Assembly (NCBI RefSeq): GCF_021202945.1
Contig: NZ_JAJOYR010000001.1
Location: 434,001 to 498,000, forward strand
Reading direction: 5' to 3'
Origin: Stenotrophomonas sp. SY1
Lineage (GTDB): Bacteria; Pseudomonadota; Gammaproteobacteria; Xanthomonadales; Xanthomonadaceae
DNA length: 64,000 bases
The notes beneath the pieces were generated by a model. That model was not told the DNA's origin, did not search any database, and saw nothing but the letters and a program-made list of their open reading frames with translations. Both the position numbers and the translations under genes were made by a program. Each line of letters begins with the position of its first letter. The stretch's first letter is position 1. Below, in pieces: positions 7,554 to 15,781 of this stretch.

Positions 7554-7741
7554 AGGTTGCGACCCCGGCGATGAAGCTCGACGTGCGCATCAATGACGTC
7601 AAGGCTGAGGATGGTTTGCTGGTGATGGACGGTGTCGCCGGCATGCTGCCGTGCAAGACCAGCCTGACGCCTGCGGAGTTCCGGCAGATGATGAAGCTGG
7701 CATTGCGGCCGAGCGTGTTGGCGTTGTTGTTCAGGAGGTGA
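7550..7741 (+). CDS. 63-residue protein coupled to the FAD dehydrogenase
   Basis: It starts at an ATG overlapping the dehydrogenase stop (ATGA), so translation is coupled. The sequence has MKLDVRINDVKAEDGLLVMDGVAG, a single Cys (LPCKTSLTPAEF) and a helical tail RQMMKLALRPSVLALLFRR. There is no signal peptide or clear membrane helix. It may be a small subunit or chaperone of the dehydrogenase, as partner genes of this size accompany some flavoprotein dehydrogenases; this is inference from position only. Confidence 0.6.
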   Translation: MKVATPAMKLDVRINDVKAEDGLLVMDGVAGMLPCKTSLTPAEFRQMMKLALRPSVLALLFRR

Positions 7742-8102
7742 AGCTCGAAGCCTGGGGCTTGGGGTCTTCGCCCTTCTGGGACTGATGTTGAGGGTGGGGT
7801 AAAGCCGGAGCCGGAGCCAGAGCCAGAGCCAGAGCTACCCCTCCCCAGCCCTCCCCTTGGCTACGCCAAAGGGAGGGGGCAGTCCTGGAGCCCCTCCTCA
7901 ATGCACTTCGCGCTTATGCAAATGGAGACGGGGCAGCTTTCAAGCCCCTCCTCAACGCTCTTCGTGGCTATGCCAAAGGCGGCGGGACAGTCTTCGAGCC
8001 TTTCCTCATGGCACTTTGTGGTCATGCCAGAAGAGCCGGGGCAGCTTTAATGCCCCTCTCCCGTGTACGGGAGAGGGGTTGGGGTGAGGGGGCGCTCTAC
8101 CC
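7742..8102. repeat. Gene-free spacer with low-complexity and palindromic repeats
   Basis: It contains a CCAGAG/CCGGAG hexamer run (about 7803-7836), a CCCCTCCCCAGCCCTCCCC repeat with a hairpin (about 7838-7880), degenerate copies of its CTCCTCAA-type units (7890-8010), and a CCCCTCTCCCG-TGTA-CGGGAGAGGGG hairpin at 8053-8078 followed by TTGGGGTGAGGG. The last could terminate both converging transcripts. No open frame with family features was seen. Confidence 0.75.
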
Positions 8103-8843
8103 TCAGCGATGATTGCGCGAGAGCACCATCGAGTACGCGAAGCGGCCCGGCGGGTGCAGGCTGATCGCCACCAGCAGCAGGCGGCCGTTGGCATCGCGGT
8201 ACCGGCGTTGCACGCGCATGGCCGGTTCGCTCTTCTTGATGTCCAGCAGCTTGGCGTCGCTGGCCTCGAATGAGGCCGCGTCGAACACCTGCTCCACGCG
8301 CGAGAGCCGGGAAGGATCAAGGAACTTGGCCACCGCCCGCGCCGCACCGGCCACGTCCAGCAGCTTGTCGGTGGGCACACCGTTGCGTACCGGCACCAGC
8401 ATCTCGGTTACCGCGATCGGTTCGCGGGTCTGCTCTTCCAGGCGCAGGCAGTGCAGGCGCAGGTATTCCTTGCCTTCGGCGATATCCAGCCGCTGCGCGA
8501 TCGTCGCGTCGGCGACCAGGCGCTCGGCCTCGAGCACCTTCAGGCGGGTGCTGTTGCCGTACTGCATCAGCAGGTCGACCGTGTCGATCTCGTGTTCGTA
8601 GCGCATGGCTGCGCTCTGTGCGATCACCCGCGTGCCGGCGCCGGGCCTGCGCTGCACCAGGCCGGCGCTGATCAGCTGCGCCAGCGCCGCGCGTGCGGTG
8701 TGGCGGCTGACGGTGAAGCGCTCGCACAGTTCCAGTTCGGTGGGCAGCAGGGTACCGACCGCGTATTCGCCTTTCTCGATTGCCGTCTGCAACAGATCGC
8801 CAAGCTCGGCGTAGCGGGGCTTGCTGCGTCGCGTACCGGTCAT
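8103..8843 (-). CDS. GntR-family regulator with UTRA ligand-binding domain (HutC type)
   Basis: A 246-residue regulator. The N-terminal winged helix contains KPRYAELGDLLQTAI, LLPTELELCERFTVSRHTARAAL and GLVQRRPGAGTRV, typical of GntR/HutC proteins. From about residue 95 a UTRA domain follows (YLRLHCLRLEEQTREPIAVTEML, and a C-terminal RVQRRYRDANGRLLL). The start at 8843 is chosen because homology begins there; a longer frame from 8924 overlaps the preceding gene. It lies 16 bases downstream of the CoA-transferase-like gene, so the two form an operon. It probably senses the pathway substrate and controls both this operon and the divergent one at 10212. Confidence 0.9.
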   Translation of the reverse strand: MTGTRRSKPRYAELGDLLQTAIEKGEYAVGTLLPTELELCERFTVSRHTARAALAQLISAGLVQRRPGAGTRVIAQSAAMRYEHEIDTVDLLMQYGNSTRLKVLEAERLVADATIAQRLDIAEGKEYLRLHCLRLEEQTREPIAVTEMLVPVRNGVPTDKLLDVAGAARAVAKFLDPSRLSRVEQVFDAASFEASDAKLLDIKKSEPAMRVQRRYRDANGRLLLVAISLHPPGRFAYSMVLSRNHR

Positions 8844-8859
8844 ATGTACAAGTCCTTGT

Positions 8860-10104
8860 TCAAAGTCTGAGCGAAAGTTCCTGCCAGCTGGTTTCCAGTG
8901 CGTGCCTGTGTTCGGGAGCGGCAATGGCGATCAGGGCGCGGGCGCGTGCGTGGACATCCAGGTAACGCAGGTCAGCGACACCATGTTCGCTGACGATGCA
9001 GTCGGCATCCACGCGCGCCAGGCTCACTGGCCCCGCGGGAAGCACCGGTACGATCCTGCTCTCACCCTTGGGAGTGCTGGCAGGGAGTGCAATGATGCCG
9101 CGACCACCGGGCGATTGGCGAGCGCCTTGCAGGAAATCGGGCAGCCCGCCGACACCACTGAGTTGGCGTCCAGACAGGAATTCGCCGTTCACTTGTCCCA
9201 ACAGATCGATGGATAACGCGCTGTTGATGGCGGTCAGGCGGGGGATTGCACCAAGGATGGAATGATCGTGTGTGTGGCCCACTTCGCGGAACGAAATGTT
9301 GCGCTGCGCGACGTCATAAAGCGCTTGCGTGCCCAGCGCGACGCCTGCCACCACCGCATCGGGCGCGGCTGACAGGGCGCCGGATTCAAGCAGGCCGAGC
9401 AGGCCGTCGGAGACCATGCCGCTGTGGATGCGCAGGTTGCGGCGGTCACGCACCGCGCGCAGCACCGCCGATTGCAGCCGGCCAAGGCCCAGTTGCAGGG
9501 TGGCGCCATCGTCCACCAATGTGGCCACCTGCGCGGCGACCGCATCCATGGCCGGATCGGCCGGGGGATCGGGGATTTCCAGCAGCGGCATGTCCTGCTC
9601 GATGGCAGCGGTGATCCGTGCCAGCGGAATCGACGGCCCCCGCGTGCGCGGCATGCGCGGGTTGATGTGCGCCAGCACGCGGGTCGCGCGCGGCCACGCC
9701 GCCGGGGTGAAGTCGCAGGCCAGGCCCAGTGAGCAGTTGCCGTCGTCATCCGGCGGCGCCACCTGCACCAGCACCGTGTCGAAGCTGACCACTTCGCGCA
9801 GCCAGCGCCAGGTGGCGGTATAGGTCAGCGGCAGGTAATCGACGCGGCCGTCCAGCCACGAGGCACGCAGGTCGCCGCTCAGGAAGATCGTGCGTTGCCG
9901 CGTCTGCGGGTGCAGGCCGGCGAAGTCGAACGTGTTGACCGTGGGGATGTGCACGCCGGTGAAGCGCAGTCCGGCGCAGCGCTCGGGGCTGGCACGCAAC
10001 CATGTTTCAAACAGCAGCGAATGGCCGGCGCAGCCCGGCGCGAAGATCTCGCAGCCCTGGCCCAGCAGGTCGAAGAAGGTGTCAGCATCCAGCGGTCTTG
10101 GCAT
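8860..10104 (-). CDS. Acetyl-CoA hydrolase/CoA-transferase family protein
   Basis: A 414-residue member of the acetyl-CoA hydrolase/4-hydroxybutyrate CoA-transferase family. The C-terminal signature is SEHGVADLRYLDVHARARALIAIA, preceded by RIVPVLPAGPVSLAR; the mid region has LQLGLGRLQSAVLRA and HSGMVSDGLL. These enzymes move CoA between acyl groups through a glutamyl thioester. The start is uncertain: ATG at 10104 (MPRPLDAD) fits the family, but another at 10137 is in frame and lies inside a palindrome. It is divergent from the MmgE/PrpD operon and upstream of the GntR gene. It may activate the pathway acid using acetyl- or succinyl-CoA. Confidence 0.82.
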   Translation of the reverse strand: MPRPLDADTFFDLLGQGCEIFAPGCAGHSLLFETWLRASPERCAGLRFTGVHIPTVNTFDFAGLHPQTRQRTIFLSGDLRASWLDGRVDYLPLTYTATWRWLREVVSFDTVLVQVAPPDDDGNCSLGLACDFTPAAWPRATRVLAHINPRMPRTRGPSIPLARITAAIEQDMPLLEIPDPPADPAMDAVAAQVATLVDDGATLQLGLGRLQSAVLRAVRDRRNLRIHSGMVSDGLLGLLESGALSAAPDAVVAGVALGTQALYDVAQRNISFREVGHTHDHSILGAIPRLTAINSALSIDLLGQVNGEFLSGRQLSGVGGLPDFLQGARQSPGGRGIIALPASTPKGESRIVPVLPAGPVSLARVDADCIVSEHGVADLRYLDVHARARALIAIAAPEHRHALETSWQELSLRL

Positions 10105-10132
10105 GTGGGTGATTGCAGGTTCCGGAAAGCGG

Positions 10133-10153
10133 ATCATATGATATGTCCGGACA
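10133..10153. promoter_or_regulatory. Two adjacent palindromes in the divergent promoter region
   Basis: ATCATATGAT (10133-10142) and TGTCCGGACA (10144-10153) are both perfect 10-bp palindromes and lie between the CoA-transferase-like gene and the MmgE/PrpD operon. They are plausible GntR operators. TGTCCGGACA also occurs at 18467-18476 upstream of the M16 protease gene. Confidence 0.45.
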
Positions 10154-10211
10154 AAGTCGGTTATGCTCCTTTCACGGCATTGCCTCTGATTCCGGTTCCC
10201 TTCCACCTGCC

Positions 10212-11588
10212 ATGACATCACGCCACGCGATGACTCCAGCCGCTGCCAGCCTCACCGAACAGCTCGCCCAGCGCCTGCAACGGCCGGTGGATGACGCGGC
10301 CCGCCAACGCGCCGCGCTGTTGCTGGTGGATTGGCTGGGCTGCGCGCTGGCGGCATTGCGCTACCCGCTGGCGCGGCAGCTGCGCGGCATCGTGCAGGCA
10401 CAGCCGGCGGGGGCCGTGGTTGCGCTGGGGACGGGCCGGCGCAGCGTCGCTGATGCGTTGCTGCTCAATGGCGCGCTGGGCAACGTGCTGGAAATGGACG
10501 ACGTGCACCGCGGCGCCATCCTGCATCCGGGCCCGGTGGTGATTCCGGTGGCGCTGGCGGTGGCGCAGGTCGAAGGCGCCGATGCACATGCACTGCTGGA
10601 TGCGGTGGTGCGTGGTTACGAAGCCACCATTCGTGTCGGACGTGCGCTGGGGAGAGGGCACTACCGATACTGGCATCCCACGTCCACCGCCGGCGCGTTC
10701 GGCGCGGCGGCAGCGGCGGCCTCGGTGCTGCGCTTGCCGGCCGACGCGGTGGCCGACGCGCTGGGCAATGCCGGCAGCCGCACCGGTGGCCTGTGGCAGA
10801 TGCGCCACGAACCGGTGCCGACCAAGTCGCTGCACAACGCCGAAGCCGCACGCAGTGGCTGGCTGGCGGCGCAATTGGCGCTGGCGGGCGTGCGTGGGCC
10901 GCGCAGGATACTGGAAGGCGAGCAGGGTTTGTTTGCCGCTACCGCGCTGGATGCCATGCCGGACAAGGTGGTTGCCGAGGAAGCGGACTGGTTGATCCAC
11001 AGCACCAGCCTCAAGCCGTGGCCGGCCTGCCGCCACGCGCACCCGGCCATCGACGCAATGCTGGACGCGCTTGAAGGCCTTGCGTTGGCAGATATCGCCC
11101 AGATCCAGCACGTCCAGGTGCGCACCTACGCCGAAGCCCTGCGCTTCTGTGACCGCGCGCAGCCACAGACCGAACTGGACGCCAAGTTCAGCCTGCAACA
11201 CGCGCTCGCTTCGATCCTCGCCTACGGCCGGCCGCAGTTGGCGCATTACACCGACGAGAGTTGCAGCGACGAAGACGTGGCGCATTGGCGCGAACGCGTG
11301 CACCTGGCCGAAGACACGGCATGCAGCGAACGCTTCCCGGCGCATTACGGCGCCACGGTGGTCCTGCACCTGGCCGATGGCCGGCAGCTGGAAGCAGCAC
11401 GCACCGACGCCTGTGGCGACCCGGAATGCCCGATGTCGGCCGACGAGGTGATCGCCAAGGCGCTGGCGCTGGCGCAGTGGGGTGGTGTATCGGCCGGGCT
11501 GGCGCAACCCCTCTTTGGGCAGGTGCGGGCGCTGTCCGATGGCGGCAGTCTGGACGCCCTGAACACGATCTTGGCGCGGGTGTCCTGA
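10212..11588 (+). CDS. MmgE/PrpD family protein 1
   Basis: A 458-residue member of the MmgE/PrpD family (2-methylcitrate dehydratase, cis-aconitate decarboxylase, iminodisuccinate epimerase). Visible family features are LLVDWLGCALAALRYP, NGALGNVLEMDDVHRGAILHPG, RVGRALGRGHYRYWHPTSTAGAFGAAAAA, and later KPWPACRHAHPAIDAML. The fold acts on carboxylic acids by dehydration, decarboxylation or isomerisation; the substrate here cannot be read off. The start at 10212 is the first ATG in a family-like N-terminus; ATG 10230 is an alternative. Its stop overlaps the start of a second MmgE/PrpD gene, suggesting the two proteins work together. Confidence 0.88.
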   Translation: MTSRHAMTPAAASLTEQLAQRLQRPVDDAARQRAALLLVDWLGCALAALRYPLARQLRGIVQAQPAGAVVALGTGRRSVADALLLNGALGNVLEMDDVHRGAILHPGPVVIPVALAVAQVEGADAHALLDAVVRGYEATIRVGRALGRGHYRYWHPTSTAGAFGAAAAAASVLRLPADAVADALGNAGSRTGGLWQMRHEPVPTKSLHNAEAARSGWLAAQLALAGVRGPRRILEGEQGLFAATALDAMPDKVVAEEADWLIHSTSLKPWPACRHAHPAIDAMLDALEGLALADIAQIQHVQVRTYAEALRFCDRAQPQTELDAKFSLQHALASILAYGRPQLAHYTDESCSDEDVAHWRERVHLAEDTACSERFPAHYGATVVLHLADGRQLEAARTDACGDPECPMSADEVIAKALALAQWGGVSAGLAQPLFGQVRALSDGGSLDALNTILARVS

Positions 11589-12979
11589 TGCGATTGACCG
11601 AAGCCCTGTTGCAGCATGCCAGCACGCTGCGCTTTGAGGATCTTTCACCCGAAGCGGTCGCGGCCACGCGCGTGTTCGTGATGGATTCCACGGCGGTAGG
11701 CCTTTCCGGCTCCGGCCCGCAGGTGCCTTTGACCCAGGTGGTGCGCCGCAGTGCGGCCGGTTTTGGCACCGGCAGCGGCGCGCGGGTGTGGGTGACCGGT
11801 GAAGCCTTGCCTGCCGCCAGCGCGGCAATGGTCAACGGCTACCAGATCCACAGCCAGGAATTTGATTGCGTGCACATGCCGGCGGTGGTCCATCCGCTGG
11901 CGGTGATCCAGTCGGCGCTGTTCGCCGCGGCCGAGCAGCGCGCCAACGTTGACGGCGTTCCGGTCGATGGCAAGGCGCTGATCACCGCGCTCAATGTCGC
12001 GGTCGATGTGGCCACGCTGATCGGCATCAGCGGCCGTGCACCGATGCGTTTCTTCCGCCCGTCGATGTGCGGTGCGTTGGGTGCAACGGCCGGCATCGCG
12101 CATCTGTACGGCGCCGACGAAGCACTGCTGCGGCGCGCGCTGGGCCTGATCTACAGCCACCTGTCCGGCACCATGCAGGCGCATGTCGAAGGTTCGCCGA
12201 CGCTGGCCTTGCAGGTTGCGTTGAATTCGCGTGCCGCCCTGAGCTGCTGGGACCTTGCCCGCAATGGCTTTCCGGCGCCGCGCGACATGCTCGAAGGCCC
12301 GTTCGGCTATCTGCCGCTGATCGAAGGCGAGTTCGATACCGGGCCGTCGTTGCAGAAGCTGGCCACGCGCCAGGCGCAGATCCTCGCCGTCAGCCACAAG
12401 GTGTTTCCGACCGGCGGCGCCGCGCATGCCGCGCAGGACATGCTGATGGAACTGCGCCAGCAGCACGGGCTGACCCTGGCAGATGTCGCATCGATCCAAT
12501 TGCAGGCGCCGCCGCTGGTACGGCGCCTGGTGGGGCGCACCTACCGCAGCGGCATGGAAACCAGCTACGCGCGGCTGTGCCTGCCGTTTCTGCTGGGCAC
12601 CGTGCTGCTCGACGGCAAGGTCGGCCTGTCGGCCTATGCGCCGGAGAAACTGGCCGACCCGTACCTGGCCGCGTTCGCAGCCAACGTCACGCTGGTGCCC
12701 AACGCGTGCGAGGACCCCAACGCGCTGGTGCCGCAGTCCATCAGCGTCACCCTGCGCGACGGTCGCGTGCTGCACAGCCACCGCGATGCCGCCATCGGCT
12801 CACCGCAACGGCCGCTGTCACGTGCGCAGCAGCTTGAGAAGTTCCACCACTGCCTTGACCACGCCGCGCGTCCGTTCGACGCCGGCCGCCGCGATGCCCT
12901 GATATCCCACTTCGACCATCTGCAGGACATCGACGATGTCCGCCGGCTGGTCGACCTGCTGATTGTCGAGACCCCATGA
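11588..12979 (+). CDS. MmgE/PrpD family protein 2
   Basis: A 463-residue paralogue of the preceding protein, starting MRLTEALLQHASTLRFEDL with a TGATG stop/start overlap. Family features are VFVMDSTAVGLSGSG, NGYQIHSQEFDCVHMPAVVHPLAVI, MCGALGATAGIAHLYG and HKVFPTGGAAHAAQDM. Position by position it is clearly divergent from copy 1, so this is not a recent duplication. Two such genes in tandem suggest either successive steps or a heteromer. The downstream ligase gene overlaps it by four bases. Confidence 0.88.
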   Translation: MRLTEALLQHASTLRFEDLSPEAVAATRVFVMDSTAVGLSGSGPQVPLTQVVRRSAAGFGTGSGARVWVTGEALPAASAAMVNGYQIHSQEFDCVHMPAVVHPLAVIQSALFAAAEQRANVDGVPVDGKALITALNVAVDVATLIGISGRAPMRFFRPSMCGALGATAGIAHLYGADEALLRRALGLIYSHLSGTMQAHVEGSPTLALQVALNSRAALSCWDLARNGFPAPRDMLEGPFGYLPLIEGEFDTGPSLQKLATRQAQILAVSHKVFPTGGAAHAAQDMLMELRQQHGLTLADVASIQLQAPPLVRRLVGRTYRSGMETSYARLCLPFLLGTVLLDGKVGLSAYAPEKLADPYLAAFAANVTLVPNACEDPNALVPQSISVTLRDGRVLHSHRDAAIGSPQRPLSRAQQLEKFHHCLDHAARPFDAGRRDALISHFDHLQDIDDVRRLVDLLIVETP

Positions 12980-14373
12980 CCTACGCCACCTATTTCGAGT
13001 CGTTCGATGTCAAGGAGCTGCTCAGGCAGTTCCCGCTGGACCAGGCCTTCACCGACAAGTTCAAGAACATCAGCCGCGAGCAGCTGCGTGCCGAGCAGAA
13101 TGCGATGTTCCTGCGCTGCGTGGCACGCGCCTGGCAGATTCCGTTCTACCAGCGGCTGTGGGGCAATGCCGGGATCAAGCCGGAAGACATCCAGAGCCTT
13201 GACGACATCACCAGGCTGCCGGTGTTCGGCAAGCACGAGATCATGGCATCGGTGGAAGCCAACCCGCCGCTCGGCGATTTCCACGGCTGGCAGGACGGCA
13301 CCGAAGCCGGCAACAAGCCGCTGGTGTTCCACACCACCTCCGGCACCACCGGCCGCCCGCAACCGCTGGTGTTCTCGCCGCATTCGCGCGAAGTGCAGAG
13401 CCTGCTGCTGGCCCGCCTGTACCGCTGGCAGGGCATGCAGCCTGGCGACGTGGTCCATTCGGTGTACGGCCACGGCATGATCAACGGTGGCCACTACGTG
13501 CGCGAAGCGGTAACGCATTACACCCAGGCGCTGTTCTGTTCGGCCGGCACCGGCATCGAGATGCGCTCGGCGCAGCAGGTGCAGCTGATGAAGAACATGG
13601 GCGCCACCGTCATCGTGGGTTTTGCCGACTACATCAAGAAGCTGGCCGACGTGGCCCGCGAAAACGGCCTGGTGCCGGGCAAGGACATCCCGGTGCGGAT
13701 GATCTGCGGCCACCTCGGCCGCGAGTCGCGCGAGTCGCTGTCGGCGGCCTGGGGCGGCGTGGAGCTGTACGACTGGTACGGCGTGGGCGACACCGGTGCG
13801 ATCGCTGGCCAGGGCCCGGACCAGGACGGCCTGTACCTGATGGAAGACGCCCAGTACGTCGAGATCCTCGACGTGGACAGCGGCGCCCCGGTGGCCGACG
13901 GCGGTACCGGCGACATGGTGGTCACCTGCCTGTACAAGGACGACATCTACCCGATCATCCGCTTCAACACCCACGACGTGACCCGCGTGCTGACCACGCC
14001 TTCGACGCTGGGCATGAACCTGCGTCGCATCGAAGGCTTCCTGGGCCGCAGCGACAACATGGTCAAGATCCGCGGCATCAACGTGTTCCCGCAGGCGATG
14101 GCACCGGTGCTGGAAGAACATGCCTCCTTTGCCGGTGAGTTCATCTGCGTGGCCAGCCGTGACGAAGGCGGTCGCGACGACCTGGCCGTGCACGTGGAAA
14201 CCCGTGGCGCATTGGATGATGCGCAGCTGGCCGCCGAGTTCAGTGCATTGCTCCGGCAGCGTCTGGGTGTTGAGATGAGCATCGTGCTGGCCGCACCGGG
14301 TGCGCTGGCACCCCTGACCGGCATCGAAGTACGACAGAAGCCGGTGCGCCTGATCGACAAACGTTTCGCCTGA
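12976..14373 (+). CDS. PaaK-type AMP-forming CoA ligase
   Basis: A 465-residue adenylate-forming enzyme of the phenylacetate-CoA ligase family. It has an N-terminal QNAMFLRCVARAWQIPFYQRLW segment, the phosphate loop FHTTSGTTGRPQPLVFS, YDWYGVGDTGAIAGQG and the C-terminal hinge RSDNMVKIRGINVFPQAM. It should activate an aryl- or related carboxylic acid as acyl-AMP and then acyl-CoA. The ATG overlaps the preceding stop (ATGA). Placed between MmgE/PrpD and amidase genes, it probably activates an acid released by the amidase, but the actual substrate is unknown. Confidence 0.9.
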   Translation: MTYATYFESFDVKELLRQFPLDQAFTDKFKNISREQLRAEQNAMFLRCVARAWQIPFYQRLWGNAGIKPEDIQSLDDITRLPVFGKHEIMASVEANPPLGDFHGWQDGTEAGNKPLVFHTTSGTTGRPQPLVFSPHSREVQSLLLARLYRWQGMQPGDVVHSVYGHGMINGGHYVREAVTHYTQALFCSAGTGIEMRSAQQVQLMKNMGATVIVGFADYIKKLADVARENGLVPGKDIPVRMICGHLGRESRESLSAAWGGVELYDWYGVGDTGAIAGQGPDQDGLYLMEDAQYVEILDVDSGAPVADGGTGDMVVTCLYKDDIYPIIRFNTHDVTRVLTTPSTLGMNLRRIEGFLGRSDNMVKIRGINVFPQAMAPVLEEHASFAGEFICVASRDEGGRDDLAVHVETRGALDDAQLAAEFSALLRQRLGVEMSIVLAAPGALAPLTGIEVRQKPVRLIDKRFA

Positions 14374-14383
14374 GGAAAGCCCC

Positions 14384-15781
14384 GTGAGCAAGGCCGATGC
14401 GCAACTGCTGAGCCAGGACCTGACCGCGCAGGTGGTGCTGCTTGCCTCCGCCGAGTTGAGCTGCGTGGAGCTGATGCAGCAGCAGCTGGCGGCCATCACG
14501 GCCAGCCAGCGGCTGATCAACAGCTACATCCACGTCGATGCCGAAGGTGCGTTGGCGGCCGCGGCCGAGTCGGACGCACGTCGTCGCAACGGCCACGCAC
14601 GGCCGCTGGAAGGGCTGCCGGTGGCGATCAAGGACAACATCGACGTGGCCGGCATGGTCACCACCGCCGGCATGGAAACGCGCCGGCATGATGCGCCGGC
14701 CACCCACGACAACCCGGCCGTTGCCGCGCTGCGCCGCGCCGGCGCGGTGGTCGTGGGCAAGCTCAACATGCACGAAGCGGCGATGGGCGCCGACAACGAC
14801 AACCCGTTCTACGGCGCCTGCCACAACCCGCATCGGCCCGGCCATACGCCGGGCGGTTCCAGCGGCGGCAGCGGCGCAGCGGTGGCCGCTGCCTTGTGTT
14901 CGGCCGCACTGGGCACCGACACGATGGGCTCGGTGCGCATCCCCGCCAGTTACTGCGGCGTGGTCGGGCTGAAACCGAGCTGGGGCGCGATCAGTACGCG
15001 CGGCACGGTGGCGCTGTGCCGCCGGCTCGATCACATCGGGCCGTTGACCCGCTCGGCGCGCGACCTGCGTCTGTTCACGCGCCTGATGATCGGCTTCGAC
15101 CCCGATTGTGCGCAGTCGCGTGCGATCCATTTCCTGCCGGTCTACGAAGGCCCGTTGCGCATTGGCGTGGTGGACTTCGGTGACGCGGCAGACATCGCGC
15201 CGGATGTGCAGGCCGCCTTCGAGCAGGGCCTGCATGTGTTGCGCGGTCTTGGCCACACGCTGCATGCACTGCCGCCGCCCGCCTTTGCATCCGGGCGCGC
15301 GCGCCGCGCCGGCCTGCTGATGAGCGAAGCCGAACTGCTGGTCGAACATGCCGATGCCTGGGCTGGCGACCGCAGCAGGTTCTCACCGCTGCTGGCCAAG
15401 CTGATGTCCTGGGCCGAAGGCCGCAGCGCCGCCGAACTGGCGGCGGCTTCGCAACTGGCTGACCGCGCGCAGGTGCAGTTGCAGCAGTGGCTGGCGCACT
15501 GCGATGTGCTGGTGATGCCGACCGCCCCGCAACGGGCGTTCGCTTTCGGCACGCCGGCACCGGCCAGCCAGGCCGACCTGACCGCCTACGCCAACATGGC
15601 CGGAAACCCGGCCTTGTCGGTGCCGTTGCCGGTGGCTGCCGGTGAGTTGCCGGTGGGCATGCAGCTGGTTGGCGAGATCGGTGATGAGATGACCCTGATC
15701 ACCCTGGCCGAGGCGTTCCAGCAGGCCATTGCCTGGCAGCCGTCGCTACCGCAAGCCTGCGCCGCATGGTGGCCGCAATGA
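14384..15781 (+). CDS. Amidase signature family hydrolase
   Basis: A 465-residue amidase with the Ser-cisSer-Lys triad in place: Lys in VAIKDNIDVAG (about residue 83), Ser pair in PGGSSGGSGAAV (about 159-160) and nucleophile in GTDTMGSVRIPAS (about 183). It would hydrolyse a carboxamide to an acid and ammonia in the cytoplasm. It starts with GTG after AGGAAAGCCCC, ten bases after the ligase stop. The next gene overlaps its stop. It is not GatA: there are no gatB/gatC neighbours and the context is catabolic. Confidence 0.9.
   Translation: MSKADAQLLSQDLTAQVVLLASAELSCVELMQQQLAAITASQRLINSYIHVDAEGALAAAAESDARRRNGHARPLEGLPVAIKDNIDVAGMVTTAGMETRRHDAPATHDNPAVAALRRAGAVVVGKLNMHEAAMGADNDNPFYGACHNPHRPGHTPGGSSGGSGAAVAAALCSAALGTDTMGSVRIPASYCGVVGLKPSWGAISTRGTVALCRRLDHIGPLTRSARDLRLFTRLMIGFDPDCAQSRAIHFLPVYEGPLRIGVVDFGDAADIAPDVQAAFEQGLHVLRGLGHTLHALPPPAFASGRARRAGLLMSEAELLVEHADAWAGDRSRFSPLLAKLMSWAEGRSAAELAAASQLADRAQVQLQQWLAHCDVLVMPTAPQRAFAFGTPAPASQADLTAYANMAGNPALSVPLPVAAGELPVGMQLVGEIGDEMTLITLAEAFQQAIAWQPSLPQACAAWWPQ

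Noticed and set aside
12634..14520. A 628-codon antisense frame over the PaaK-type ligase
   Set aside because: Composition is typical of a shadow frame (Val/Gln/His/Arg-rich) and the plus-strand gene has intact adenylation motifs and coupled starts.
14384..15781. Amidase as GatA of the tRNA amidotransferase
   Set aside because: No gatB/gatC partner is present and it sits in a catabolic operon with CoA-transferase and ligase genes.
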